Virus record (IMG/VR): IMGVR_UViG_3300008119_001212
Span: 1-37,189 of that record
Length of the DNA: 37,189 nt
Reading direction: 5' to 3' (one strand)
From: a virus
In this document: positions 1 to 7,860 of the stretch, piece after piece
How the letters are laid out: every line of letters starts with the position of its first letter
Position numbering within the stretch: position 1 is the first letter of the stretch
The notes under the pieces: generated by a model
What the model was told of the DNA's origin: nothing
Databases searched by the model: none
Seen by the model: the letters and a program-made list of their open reading frames with translations, nothing else
Program-made: the position numbers and the translations under genes

Positions 1-259
1 TTTGGAAACCCCATTCAGCACCATTTGCGTTACTTTTTTTAAGCATAGAGTTAATTGATTCATTACTAGTTGTTCCATCACCCAATTCACTTTCAAAATA
101 TTCATCAGCAAGTTTTCTTATTTCATCCAAATCATAACCATTCTCAATTGCTTGACAGTTTTTGAGTGATAATTTTTTGTATGGTGATTCATGAGTTGTA
201 GCTATGCAACTATCGTGACTATATAATTTATATTCATCACCTAATTTCTTTAAAATCAT
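1..259 (-). CDS. Hypothetical protein, 3' end outside the window
   Basis: An open frame starts with ATG at 259 and runs without a stop to the left edge, giving about 86 residues. It begins MILKKLGDEYKLYSHD and has a charged, soluble composition. The start is supported by a promoter-like motif at 284-294, 24 bases upstream, and a terminator-like hairpin before that. I do not recognise the family. The C-terminus is missing, so length and function cannot be judged. Confidence 0.65.
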   Translation of the reverse strand, partial: MILKKLGDEYKLYSHDSCIATTHESPYKKLSLKNCQAIENGYDLDEIRKLADEYFESELGDGTTSNESINSMLKKSNANGAEWGFQ

Positions 260-283
260 AACCTTTGTTTTATTAATATGTTG

Positions 284-294
284 GAATATACGAA
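284..294 (-). promoter_or_regulatory. Promoter-like motif TTCGTATATTC
   Basis: Coding-strand copy of the recurrent TTYGTATATTC motif, 24 bases upstream of the ATG at 259 and just downstream of a terminator hairpin. Promoter function is inferred from its repeated position before genes in this window. Confidence 0.55.
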
Positions 295-299
295 ATATA

Positions 300-333
300 T
301 TTGAAAAAGCAAAAGCTCCTATTGGAGCTTTAA
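300..333 (-). terminator. Intrinsic terminator
   Basis: On the coding strand an 8-bp stem (AAAGCTCC / GGAGCTTT) with a 4-base loop is followed by TGCTTTTTC. It lies directly after the stop codon of the gene at 336-635 and before the next promoter motif. Confidence 0.7.
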
Positions 334-335
334 AT

Positions 336-635
336 TTACTTTTTTTCTAGTGAAATAAGTGCGTCTCGAACTAATGCGCATGACTCGTACAGCTCATTTT
401 CTTCTAGAATTGGAAGGTTTTGTTTTAATGTGGTGATGAACTCCTTTCTATCTACGGTAATATCGTATATGGTTTGTTCTTGTTCTACCAATACCGATAA
501 AGCATGAAGATGACGTTTGCGCCCTTTTAAATTTGAAAGAATAGTATCCACTAGGGCTTGGGCAATTCTAACATCTTTGTTCGTGATTAATTCTTCAAAT
601 TCATCACTGTTAAATACAATAATTTCGCTTGCCAT
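336..635 (-). CDS. Hypothetical protein (99 aa)
   Basis: A 99-residue soluble protein, mixed alpha/beta by composition, with no membrane segment and no recognisable catalytic motif. Its central stretch (about residues 55-75, YDITVDRKEFITTLKQN) resembles small conserved proteins of unknown function that I recall from T4-like phages. The ATG lies one base after the stop of the upstream 52-codon gene, so the two are probably translationally coupled. A terminator hairpin follows its stop, making it the last gene of its transcription unit. Function unknown. Confidence 0.75.
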   Translation of the reverse strand: MASEIIVFNSDEFEELITNKDVRIAQALVDTILSNLKGRKRHLHALSVLVEQEQTIYDITVDRKEFITTLKQNLPILEENELYESCALVRDALISLEKK

Positions 636-636
636 T

Positions 637-795
637 TTAAAATAAATTTAAAAAACCTGGGTCTATATTTTTCCCCCTAAGTTTTTGGTTTCTATCATCA
701 TCTTTTAGTAACTTAGTACCTAACCTCTCAAGATGTCTTTGCTTTTGCTTCTCGTAGTCATTTACTATTCGTTGGTGTTTCTTTGACGGCTTCAT
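637..795 (-). CDS. Small basic hypothetical protein (52 aa)
   Basis: ATG at 795, TAA at 637-639, 52 residues, starting MKPSKKHQRIVNDYEKQKQR. The first two-thirds is very basic and predicted helical, so nucleic-acid contact is possible but unproven. It fills the gap between two larger genes exactly: it starts 13 bases after the HNH-like gene ends and stops one base before the 99-residue gene starts. That spacing is the main reason to accept so short a frame. No family recognised. Confidence 0.6.
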   Translation of the reverse strand: MKPSKKHQRIVNDYEKQKQRHLERLGTKLLKDDDRNQKLRGKNIDPGFLNLF

Positions 796-807
796 ATTAA
801 TAAATAT

Positions 808-1464
808 TTACTTTTTCCGTGAAACCAATGAATACGGGTCATCTTCAATATTGTCTTCATATAAACCTAATTCCCTCAATTTCTCTAAGTGATATGGGTC
901 AAGCTCCATATTAACTCGCTCGGTATTGTGCGCTCTAGGTTTACCATCCTCTAGTGTCTCCAGTTCAGACTGGGTAAATATGTTTCCAGAAAGTAAGAAA
1001 TAGCAATTGTAACATAACATTTGAACATTTCCCATTCCAAAATGCTTCTTGTTACCATCAACAAAATGCATCAACAATGGTATTTTAAAATCAATTACTC
1101 TTCGTTCATTAAATCCACACGCATAACATTCCTCCTTCAAATAACCGAATTCAATCATCCGGTGTTTCAATTTTTCCGGTGTAAAATATGAAGCATCAGC
1201 CTCACCACTCACAATTTGTGATACGTGAGGTTCTTTTTTTATTCTACCGTAGTCAGTTAATGAATGTTTTGGTATACCTTTACCACTTTGATTCTTATGC
1301 ACCTCAAATAATGATTTTCCGGTTGCTTCATCAACGTATGCTTTCATATACTTTTTCAAGTGTGTATACGAACAGTTTAAATATCTGGCTGCTGATCTAA
1401 CTGATTTGGTTTTATTCATGGCCGCTATGACCATTTCTTTAGTTAAAATACGAGCTACTGGCAT
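808..1464 (-). CDS. HNH-like protein with helix-turn-helix, nuclease centre degenerate
   Basis: 218 residues. The N-terminus (about residues 10-42) contains a helix-turn-helix-like segment, VRSAARYLNCSYTHLKKYM. The middle carries an HNH-type zinc scaffold: CYACG, then MHFVDGN, then LCYNC. In active HNH proteins the core usually reads HHIDGN and ends CPNCH. Here the first catalytic His position is Met and the terminal His is Tyr, so DNA cleavage is doubtful and a binding or regulatory role is plausible. It has its own promoter-like motif 20 bases before the ATG. HNH proteins of this shape are common in T4-like phages. The family call is fairly secure; activity is not. Confidence 0.75.
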   Translation of the reverse strand: MPVARILTKEMVIAAMNKTKSVRSAARYLNCSYTHLKKYMKAYVDEATGKSLFEVHKNQSGKGIPKHSLTDYGRIKKEPHVSQIVSGEADASYFTPEKLKHRMIEFGYLKEECYACGFNERRVIDFKIPLLMHFVDGNKKHFGMGNVQMLCYNCYFLLSGNIFTQSELETLEDGKPRAHNTERVNMELDPYHLEKLRELGLYEDNIEDDPYSLVSRKK

Positions 1465-1484
1465 AATTTTATCTCATTTTATTT

Positions 1485-1495
1485 GAATATACAAA
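1485..1495 (-). promoter_or_regulatory. Promoter-like motif TTTGTATATTC
   Basis: Exact copy of the window's recurrent motif, 20 bases upstream of the ATG at 1464. Its leading T residues are the end of the T-tract of the preceding terminator. Confidence 0.6.
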
Positions 1496-1518
1496 AAAAG
1501 CTTGGTAAAACCAAGCTT
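1493..1518 (-). terminator. Intrinsic terminator fused to promoter
   Basis: Coding strand: AAGCTTGGT / ACCAAGCTT, a 9-bp stem with a 3-base loop, then seven T residues running into GTATATTC. It overlaps the stop codon of the zinc-finger gene at 1517. Confidence 0.75.
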
Positions 1519-1771
1519 ATTGTTCATTTTCTTCTTTTCTATTGATTAAGTCTAAATGTTTTTTACTGACATTTTCGTACTTTTCATATACGTCTGGTTC
1601 CATAAATACTACATCGGTCCAGGTATGGTCTTTGTTTCCGAACATGGTGGTAACTCCACGTTTTGCTCCAGTTGTGGAACAATTAACGCATGTTTTAGTT
1701 CCAGGTAACGCTTTTAACCTCAATGGGTTGATTGCTTCTTTGCAGTGAATGCAAGGTGTTGATTCATTCAT
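1517..1771 (-). CDS. DksA/TraR-like zinc-finger protein (84 aa)
   Basis: 84 residues. The N-terminus has a four-cysteine zinc finger: CIHCKEAI, then a spacer of about 17 residues, then CVNC. The intervening INPLRLKALPGTKTC closely matches the DksA/TraR C4 finger. The long coiled-coil of true DksA is absent, so only the finger is shared. TraR-like phage proteins bind the RNA polymerase secondary channel, but a lone finger may simply bind nucleic acid. It overlaps the upstream gene by 8 bases and is followed by a terminator that overlaps its stop. Confidence 0.7.
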   Translation of the reverse strand: MNESTPCIHCKEAINPLRLKALPGTKTCVNCSTTGAKRGVTTMFGNKDHTWTDVVFMEPDVYEKYENVSKKHLDLINRKEENEQ

Positions 1772-2144
1772 ATTTTTTTAAAAATTTATATAGTTGTTTT
1801 GGGGTTCTAATGTGATGTTCTACTTCATTTTCATCCATCAACCCATATTCCTCACCTTCTGGGGATATTCTATCGAATACCCACCACAAGATTACTGTTG
1901 TTTTAAAATCCCCAAAATTAATATAAAGTAAATTTTCAATTACTTCCATATACATACTGTCGTATGATGATAGATCAATTCCTAAGTCAAAAGCAAAGTT
2001 TGAAGATTCTTCAATTCTAAGCAGGGCGTCAATTAGATGGAAGAAAAACTGTTCTTCTTGTTTTTTTAATGGGATTGTTTTTTCTTTTATTTCCACCCCC
2101 TTTCCCATCAACTCAGATAGGAGTTTTGTTTGATACTTTTTCAT
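1764..2144 (-). CDS. Hypothetical protein (126 aa)
   Basis: A 126-residue acidic soluble protein with no recognised motif. It has a basic, glutamine- and lysine-rich N-terminus and a tryptophan pair in ILWWVFDRISPEG near residue 88. Both ends overlap neighbours: 32 bases with the upstream 61-residue gene and 8 bases with the zinc-finger gene. This argues for one co-translated mRNA. Function unknown. Confidence 0.7.
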   Translation of the reverse strand: MKKYQTKLLSELMGKGVEIKEKTIPLKKQEEQFFFHLIDALLRIEESSNFAFDLGIDLSSYDSMYMEVIENLLYINFGDFKTTVILWWVFDRISPEGEEYGLMDENEVEHHIRTPKQLYKFLKKYE

Positions 2145-2298
2145 ATGCTTTTACATTAAATAGATGAGTAAATTCATCTACTGTCAATTTTTTCATTGAA
2201 GCAAATGTCTCAACAGCCTCCAATTCACTATTTGATTGGATTTTGTTTATCGGTTCTTTCGTCTTATCATGGACGCTAAAATAAAAATATGTTTTCAT
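2113..2298 (-). CDS. Hypothetical protein (61 aa)
   Basis: 61 residues starting MKTYFYFSVHDKTKEPINK. It looks like a small single-domain alpha/beta protein. The beta-strand start followed by SELEAVETFASMKKL resembles small phage proteins of unknown function. The 32-base overlap with the next gene is unusually long, but both frames keep sensible amino-acid composition and the next gene has no better start. Function unknown. Confidence 0.6.
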   Translation of the reverse strand: MKTYFYFSVHDKTKEPINKIQSNSELEAVETFASMKKLTVDEFTHLFNVKAYEKVSNKTPI

Positions 2299-2310
2299 AT
2301 GATGTGGGTT

Positions 2311-2655
2311 TTATTTGTATAATATTTGTATCAAAATTAGTAACACTGATAATGCAAGTGATATTGCTGTTTTAACGGTGATACCTTCATTGAAAAATAT
2401 ACCTACTAGCACAGCATATACGACAATACCTATTCCAAAACCAATGAATCTAGATGGCCATAAAACACCATCCATGGATTCAACTGTATACTTGGTTGCC
2501 CAAATATAAAAATAAGAAATTGGGATTCCAAGTAAAGCAACTAGAAATGTATTTTCTTTAAATGATTTCCACATGAATTGTCCGTTTAACTGGAACCATG
2601 TTACAAATGCAGCTAAAATATAAAATAGTAATCCTATTATTAGTTTTATATTCAT
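2311..2655 (-). CDS. Four-helix integral membrane protein (114 aa)
   Basis: 114 residues with four probable membrane helices at about 4-22, 38-55, 65-86 and 92-112. The size and helix count recall small multidrug-resistance or DMT-type transporters, but I see no diagnostic Glu in the first helix. It overlaps the upstream glycosyltransferase by one base, so it belongs to the glycan island transcript. A role in carrying or flipping a lipid-linked sugar, or in modifying the host envelope, is inference from location only. Confidence 0.7.
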   Translation of the reverse strand: MNIKLIIGLLFYILAAFVTWFQLNGQFMWKSFKENTFLVALLGIPISYFYIWATKYTVESMDGVLWPSRFIGFGIGIVVYAVLVGIFFNEGITVKTAISLALSVLLILIQILYK

Positions 2656-3815
2656 TAGATATGAATTAAATCGTTCTGGTATTCAATTAAACTTACAATA
2701 TGTAATTTAAATATATCCAATTCAAATGTTCCGGTTTCATTGTTATGTTTAATGATTTCGGGCATTTGTTGAAGCATTCTAAAGTTTTCTTGGGTTAAAC
2801 GAGCAGCATCAAATTCAATTGCAATGTCGTTTTCACTTAATGGGTCATTGTTTGTTAAATTAAAGACACGTTTAGATAAATCATATGATGTATTCTGTTG
2901 TTCCTTATCAAGATACTGCGAGTATAACGCGTGTGTATCGTCTTCAATATAGATTCTGTCACACCATGGTTCAAGCGCTTCTAGCAACGCTAAATTGCAG
3001 TTTTTCACAACATAAGCGATGTTATATACAGGAGGGATTATTGGATACTGGAATTCATCATTTTTAATCCATGATTTCCATTTGCGTAAATAATTACGCT
3101 GTGCTCTTTTAGATACTACTTTAAAATAATCATCATCTGTACCTACTTTATCATTCCATCTATGTCCGCGGCATGTTAAATGATAAACAAATGCATCTCT
3201 AGATTGAATTAAATCGTACCCAGCTAATATCCATCTCTGAAATATGTCTGAGTCTTCATATGGAAATGGGGCAAACAGTGGGTCGTGTCCTCCTATGGCT
3301 TGAAAGTCTTTTTTATAGATAATCCAAGGAGCAAACATTCCTCTAGTTGTTTGATCTTTAAATTCAATTTGTGCTTCACCAACAAATGTTTCGAATGCCT
3401 CTATGTTTAATGAATCAGAATCCATTCCAAAATCACGGATAATTTTCTCCTTCCCTTCAGGGTGTAATGGTGGTTCAACTCTAGTACCGCATACAACTGT
3501 TCCTGGTTTAATATGTTTAATTAGGTTTTCAACATAGTTGGGTCCTAAAATCATATCAGCGTGTATGATACCTACAATTTCATTAGTTGCTAATTCGATT
3601 CCTTTATCGTATAAAATGGTATGACCTACACGAGTATCACTTTTAAATAAAATTAACTTACTATGATTTAGAGACTGCATCCATTCCCAAGTACCATCAG
3701 TTGAACCATCATCCAACAGTACAATTTCGGCTTCAGGAGCATGTTTCAAAATAGAAGCATATGCATTTTGGATATGCTGTAGGTTGTTGTACGATGGTAA
3801 TATTAAACTAATCAT
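2655..3815 (-). CDS. Family 2 glycosyltransferase (386 aa)
   Basis: 386 residues. The N-terminal GT-A fold shows the classic start SLILPSYNN, the nucleotide-binding LLDDGSTDGTWEW near residues 33-45, and a DXD-like HADM near residue 84. A further acidic motif FPYEDSDIFQRW near 185 is typical of family 2 enzymes. The final ~140 residues are not part of the core GT-A domain and may bind the acceptor. The start overlaps the upstream glycosyltransferase by 4 bases (ATGA coupling). Sugar and acceptor cannot be read from the sequence. Confidence 0.85.
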   Translation of the reverse strand: MISLILPSYNNLQHIQNAYASILKHAPEAEIVLLDDGSTDGTWEWMQSLNHSKLILFKSDTRVGHTILYDKGIELATNEIVGIIHADMILGPNYVENLIKHIKPGTVVCGTRVEPPLHPEGKEKIIRDFGMDSDSLNIEAFETFVGEAQIEFKDQTTRGMFAPWIIYKKDFQAIGGHDPLFAPFPYEDSDIFQRWILAGYDLIQSRDAFVYHLTCRGHRWNDKVGTDDDYFKVVSKRAQRNYLRKWKSWIKNDEFQYPIIPPVYNIAYVVKNCNLALLEALEPWCDRIYIEDDTHALYSQYLDKEQQNTSYDLSKRVFNLTNNDPLSENDIAIEFDAARLTQENFRMLQQMPEIIKHNNETGTFELDIFKLHIVSLIEYQNDLIHI

Positions 3816-4534
3816 ATGCTATATGTTTCTCCGTGTTTTCTTAATTCGAAATATACGTCTTTAAATTCGGAGTTCAAAAAGAAATTATTCATTCTTGAAT
3901 CTGCTTGCTGACAAAATTCACTTACTCCAATATCAATTTTGTTTTGTTTGAATGTCTGTGAATTTAAGTGACATATGGTATTATTGTCAGATACTACTGT
4001 GTTCCATCCATTTTGTTTTGTAATACATCCTGTATAGAAATCTAATCCCCACCCATATATCAACTCATCTGGGTAGTGTTTGATTTGTTCTAGTACTCTG
4101 CGGTGTATTAGAGGGCATTGGAAATCAACCCAATCCACGTTTCTTAATCCTTTACCCCAATTCCACATTTGTTTCCAATGACATTGCTCTATGGAAGCAT
4201 TGATTACTGATGGTGAGTATACTGTAGCATCTGAATGTTTGGCTTCAGTAATGGATGTGGTTAAGAATGAGGGACCATGAAATATTAGATCATTATTTAA
4301 AAAGTATAAATACTCGTGGTTTGTAGATAAAAAATATTCTAAAACAACATTAAACCCCCCACCAAAGAAAACATTGTTTTCTAAACGATGGGTAGTGGAT
4401 TTTGCTAGTTGTTCTTTAGAACCGTTATCTACTACTACCAATTCACATTGGTTGAAATATGGATCTCTTTTTAATTGATTTACGAGATTATCAGTTAAAT
4501 CTGGCAAATTATGATTGAGTGTGGCTACTAACAT
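3812..4534 (-). CDS. Family 2-like glycosyltransferase (240 aa)
   Basis: 240 residues with a short GT-A domain. It has ATLNHNLPDLTDNLVNQL at the N-terminus, LVVVDNGS near residue 33, and FLNNDLIF near 80 as the metal-binding DXD-type motif. WGLDFYTGC near 160 is the probable acceptor-side acidic motif. It lies between a methyltransferase and another glycosyltransferase with 1-base and 4-base overlaps, so all three are probably made together. The glycan they build is unknown. Confidence 0.8.
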   Translation of the reverse strand: MLVATLNHNLPDLTDNLVNQLKRDPYFNQCELVVVDNGSKEQLAKSTTHRLENNVFFGGGFNVVLEYFLSTNHEYLYFLNNDLIFHGPSFLTTSITEAKHSDATVYSPSVINASIEQCHWKQMWNWGKGLRNVDWVDFQCPLIHRRVLEQIKHYPDELIYGWGLDFYTGCITKQNGWNTVVSDNNTICHLNSQTFKQNKIDIGVSEFCQQADSRMNNFFLNSEFKDVYFELRKHGETYSI

Positions 4535-5175
4535 TATTTAATAAATTTAATACCAATTCCCATTTGGTCGTTTAATACTGAAATTTCTTTGTCTAATTTG
4601 ATATCCGAGTTACAAATAGCCTCATACACACCACAATTTATCGTTGTATTAATTGGTCTAATATCATGAAATAATAACATATCTGTAGCTAGTGGGGCAA
4701 ATTTTTCAATATCATTCATTACTTCATGGTACTTGTGACCTGCATCAATAAACACAATGTTAAAAGATTCCCCTGTTTCCAATACCAAATCTAAAGCATT
4801 TCCAGCCATTGTATCTGAATCGATTAATTCAGCAGTCATGTTTGGTTGTTGGTTAATCCAATCAATAGTTTTGTAAAGTGGTTGGTTATTTGGGTCTTGA
4901 TCAATCATTGTTAAAGTAACATATTTACCTTTAACTCCTAATTGTTTACAAATCTCAACAAATGCAATTCCCCATAATCCTTTCCAAGCACCTACTTCTA
5001 GAAATGTAATTTCCTTTAGATCTTGCCCTGCACTAGAAAAATATTCTCTAATTACTGACAAAGCAGGAAAAAATTCAGATTGAACCTGGGAGCCCTCAAA
5101 TGATATGCTATTATCGTTGGTAATAGATATAGGGCTGTGTACTAGTGAGTAGTTTTCACAAATTGTTTTAAACAT
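4534..5175 (-). CDS. Class I SAM-dependent methyltransferase
   Basis: 213 residues. The SAM-binding motif I is FLEVGAWKGLWGI near residue 58. An acidic motif after strand 2 (MIDQDP) and VFIDAGHKYHEVMNDIEKF near 140, followed by LLFHDI, match the Methyltransf_24 type found in sugar and antibiotic methylation clusters. It sits among glycosyltransferases, so O-methylation of a sugar is the likeliest role. Protein or small-molecule methylation cannot be excluded. Start ATG at 5175 is followed closely by conserved-looking sequence. Confidence 0.8.
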   Translation of the reverse strand: MFKTICENYSLVHSPISITNDNSISFEGSQVQSEFFPALSVIREYFSSAGQDLKEITFLEVGAWKGLWGIAFVEICKQLGVKGKYVTLTMIDQDPNNQPLYKTIDWINQQPNMTAELIDSDTMAGNALDLVLETGESFNIVFIDAGHKYHEVMNDIEKFAPLATDMLLFHDIRPINTTINCGVYEAICNSDIKLDKEISVLNDQMGIGIKFIK

Positions 5176-5196
5176 ATATTTATTTTTAAATTTTAA

Positions 5197-5979
5197 TTAA
5201 TGTTTCCAATTGGATTGGAGGATGATTCCCATATAATATTTTTGTAGTTGGTCTAAACTAACATCTTTCATTTTATCTTCTACCCATTGTTGTTGATAAT
5301 GGTAAACTTTAAATAATGGACCACGAGATATCAATGGTATAACTTTAGAGCGTAACAGCCATTCACCATACCATGTAAATTCAGATCCAGTATGCTGGAT
5401 TAAATGGGAAAAGGTAAGGCCACTTGGTTTAATGTAATTTTCTTCTAATGATTCCCATACTTTTCTGGACCATATCACGGGGGATGGGCCAAAGTCGTGT
5501 GTTACTTGGGTTTGGTTGGAAAATAGGTTTTTGATTGTATGTCTGTCTCTCAAATAGCTTTGATAAGGGTCAAAACCTAAATTATTTCTATCAGCCCATT
5601 CAAATAATTCTCTATGTTCATGGCATATTGTATATGGTGTTTCATTATCAAACATGAAATCACTAATATAGAAATCACGAATAAATTCACTGTCTGAATC
5701 TAGACATACATAATTTTCACACAATCCTAATTTCCAAAATTGGGATTTCACTACTTGCTGACCAATCCAACCTTCACAATTTGAATCGATTTCATTATCA
5801 GGGATTATTTTAATAAAACCATCTTTTAATGTATCTTCAAATAGTTTTACATCATGGTATGGGACTGAAATATAGAATGGGATATTATCTAGATTATGTT
5901 TGGCAATACTATCACGTAATACTACTACTCTATCTAAATCATTTCTATATGACTTGCAATATAAAACTATTTTATGCAT
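5197..5979 (-). CDS. DUF6492-type glycosyltransferase-like protein
   Basis: 260 residues. The pattern GWIGQQVVKSQFWK near residue 72, then YVCLDSDSEF as the DXD motif near 90-99, matches the DUF6492 family, which has a GT-A-like fold and occurs in polysaccharide clusters. Downstream HDFGPSPVIWSRKVW and TGSEFTWYGEW carry further likely active-site acids. It lies five bases from the upstream glycosyltransferase. The fold assignment is from memory of motif order and is good but not certain. Donor and acceptor unknown. Confidence 0.7.
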   Translation of the reverse strand: MHKIVLYCKSYRNDLDRVVVLRDSIAKHNLDNIPFYISVPYHDVKLFEDTLKDGFIKIIPDNEIDSNCEGWIGQQVVKSQFWKLGLCENYVCLDSDSEFIRDFYISDFMFDNETPYTICHEHRELFEWADRNNLGFDPYQSYLRDRHTIKNLFSNQTQVTHDFGPSPVIWSRKVWESLEENYIKPSGLTFSHLIQHTGSEFTWYGEWLLRSKVIPLISRGPLFKVYHYQQQWVEDKMKDVSLDQLQKYYMGIILQSNWKH

Positions 5980-5983
5980 TTTA

Positions 5984-6847
5984 CTATTTTAATCCGTTAA
6001 TCATTCCAACTTCATTGAATATAGGGAGTTTTCCCCACTTAGACAACCATTTTTGAACATTCTTTTGCTCTGATTCGATTTGACGTTGAGATGATTTACC
6101 ATCATTTTCTTCAAGTCTATGTGAACCCCTAGCTCCAAAATGCCATACCAATGATGAACCCGTTAATATAAATTTAAACCCATTGTCTAACATTCTTAAA
6201 AACAAATCCATATCGTCCCAACTTGCTGGGGCAAATATAGGATCGTTTCCTCCGATTTCATCCCAATCTTTTTTACGAATTAAACCTGACACACCTTCAC
6301 CTTTAGGTATTTCGTATGTGTGATTTGATTGCATGAATTCAATTGCAAATTCTTCAAATATATCCGCTCTGAAATCATGGTAATATGCACCCAATATATC
6401 TTTTTCAATTATATAAGTTCCAGGTCTGGATGATGGATTGTTGAACATATTTGGTTCTATTCTGTGGGATGATACCCATAATTTTTCGTTAGGGTAACGC
6501 TCAATCACATCTAGTAATGCTTTGTCCCAATTTTTACCAACGTAAAAATCTGAGTGTAAAAACATGATATATTCTGTTTCAACACGGTCCGCACAAAAAT
6601 TCATTCCACCACCTATACCCACAGGTACTTCGTTTTTTTCAACGAAATAAGTTAGGTTATATTGTGTTGAATTTTGTTCCAACCATTCATCAGTACCATC
6701 AGTACAATTTTCAGCATGAATGATGAATGGGGAATCGCTAAAAAAGCTGTTCTTCCTAACGGAATGAACAGCTAATTTAAGATACTCTAAATTATTGTAT
6801 GTTGATATACAAAATGTAAGTGGTGAATTATTCCCTGTTGTAATCAT
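5984..6847 (-). CDS. Family 2 glycosyltransferase (287 aa)
   Basis: 287 residues. The GT-A core has TFCISTYNNLEYLKLAVHSV at the N-terminus, a conserved ENCTDGTDEWL near residue 46, and MFLHSDFYVG near 95 with HSD as the DXD-type motif. PASWDDMDLFLRML near 208 is the typical acidic and hydrophobic motif of family 2 enzymes. It resembles the enzyme at 2655-3815 in its first 230 residues, so the two may be paralogues. It overlaps the cupin gene by 20 bases. Confidence 0.85.
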   Translation of the reverse strand: MITTGNNSPLTFCISTYNNLEYLKLAVHSVRKNSFFSDSPFIIHAENCTDGTDEWLEQNSTQYNLTYFVEKNEVPVGIGGGMNFCADRVETEYIMFLHSDFYVGKNWDKALLDVIERYPNEKLWVSSHRIEPNMFNNPSSRPGTYIIEKDILGAYYHDFRADIFEEFAIEFMQSNHTYEIPKGEGVSGLIRKKDWDEIGGNDPIFAPASWDDMDLFLRMLDNGFKFILTGSSLVWHFGARGSHRLEENDGKSSQRQIESEQKNVQKWLSKWGKLPIFNEVGMINGLK

Positions 6848-7178
6848 CTTCGAATCTAATTATATCATCTTCACCAGTGTATTTACCATATTGCACTTCA
6901 ATGAACACTAGATCTTTCATTTTACCAGTGTTTTGAATACGATGTTTTTCTCCTGGATGGATAATGGTGATGTTTCCTTTAGCGACTTTAAATTCTTTGT
7001 CGTTTAGAGTGAATATACCATTTCCTTCAACGATAGTCCAGTTTTCTGTTCTTTTCTTATGTAATTGGTAAGATAAACGTTGTCCTGGCGACACAGTGAT
7101 TTTTTTCACTTTGTAGTTTTCACCTTCGGATAAAATTTCAAATTTACCCCATGGTTTGATTTCAATTAATTCCTGCAT
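6828..7178 (-). CDS. Cupin, mannose-6-phosphate-isomerase/GMP C-terminal type
   Basis: 116 residues forming a single cupin barrel. It starts with KPWGKFEIL, continues with SPGQRLSYQLHKKRTENW, in which His41 and Glu46 are likely metal ligands, and then IIHPGEKHRIQN. It ends VQYGKYTGEDDIIRFEDDY. This is the signature of the type II phosphomannose isomerase C-terminal domain, normally fused to GDP-mannose pyrophosphorylase; here it is free-standing. It probably supplies or channels mannose-type sugar for the surrounding glycosyltransferases. Overlaps both neighbours by 17-20 bases. Confidence 0.85.
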   Translation of the reverse strand: MQELIEIKPWGKFEILSEGENYKVKKITVSPGQRLSYQLHKKRTENWTIVEGNGIFTLNDKEFKVAKGNITIIHPGEKHRIQNTGKMKDLVFIEVQYGKYTGEDDIIRFEDDYNRE

Positions 7179-7803
7179 ATAAATTGTTTTGTTTGATTTG
7201 ACGACTTAATGTTTTAGGATGATATAGACACCATTCTTCTTCAAATGGTAATCTGGATATTGTATTGTATCCTTTGATGGTTTCATGTACGGTTCCTTCC
7301 CATCTGATTTTTGGGTCGCGTCTGAAGATGCGAAGTTGTGGATCAGGGAAGTTTATATGGCCCTGTTCATTCATGTTCCACCCCATTTGATTTACATATT
7401 GGTCTATCTCGTTTTCGTCACCTGATAATGTGTTGATTCGAGGAACCCAGTATGCATCGATTGATGGGTTTAATTCCAAGACAGCTGGTAGAGATTGTAT
7501 TAGGTTTAAATGTGGCATTTCATCTGCGTCTAAATTGCAGATAAAGTCTTTGTCACATAAATCGATGAGTTTGTTTTTCCACGAAGCGAAGTCGCGGTTA
7601 AATTGGCCTTTATGCCATGTAAACTCACCATTAATTGAATGGGTACGGAGAAAATTCTCCACCTCGGGATCACCATTTGCTTCATCGTATAAAATGACAA
7701 TATTGTCTTGTGGACGTTTGTGCTGAAGCAAAAAGTGCACTAAACGCTGAACTTCAATAAATTCATTACACACTGTAAGGGAAAATGTAATTGATGGGCT
7801 CAT
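7162..7803 (-). CDS. Family 2-like glycosyltransferase (213 aa)
   Basis: 213 residues. It starts with SITFSLTVCNEFIEVQRLVHFL, has an acidic ILYDEANGD near residue 37, and has ICNLDADEMPH near residue 88 as a clear DXD motif. LRIFRRDPKIRWEGTVHE near 160 matches family 2 enzymes of the SunS/lgtF kind, where this segment closes the active site. It heads the second half of the glycan island. A terminator hairpin and a weak promoter-like motif lie upstream, so it may begin a new transcript. Confidence 0.8.
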   Translation of the reverse strand: MSPSITFSLTVCNEFIEVQRLVHFLLQHKRPQDNIVILYDEANGDPEVENFLRTHSINGEFTWHKGQFNRDFASWKNKLIDLCDKDFICNLDADEMPHLNLIQSLPAVLELNPSIDAYWVPRINTLSGDENEIDQYVNQMGWNMNEQGHINFPDPQLRIFRRDPKIRWEGTVHETIKGYNTISRLPFEEEWCLYHPKTLSRQIKQNNLYAGIN

Positions 7804-7830
7804 ATGTTTTTGTTTTGGTTAAATATATGG

Positions 7831-7857
7831 AAAAAGCCTGGCTGAGCCAAGCTTTTC
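7831..7857 (-). terminator. Intrinsic terminator (repeated GCTTGGC/GCCAGGC type)
   Basis: Coding strand: GCTTGGC, a 3-base loop, GCCAGGC, then TTTTTCC. The same stem recurs at 13256-13272, 15812-15828 and 23167-23183. It follows the stop of the gene at 7861. The downstream promoter-like sequence here (CATATATTT) is a poor match to the consensus. Confidence 0.7.
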
Positions 7858-7860
7858 TCT

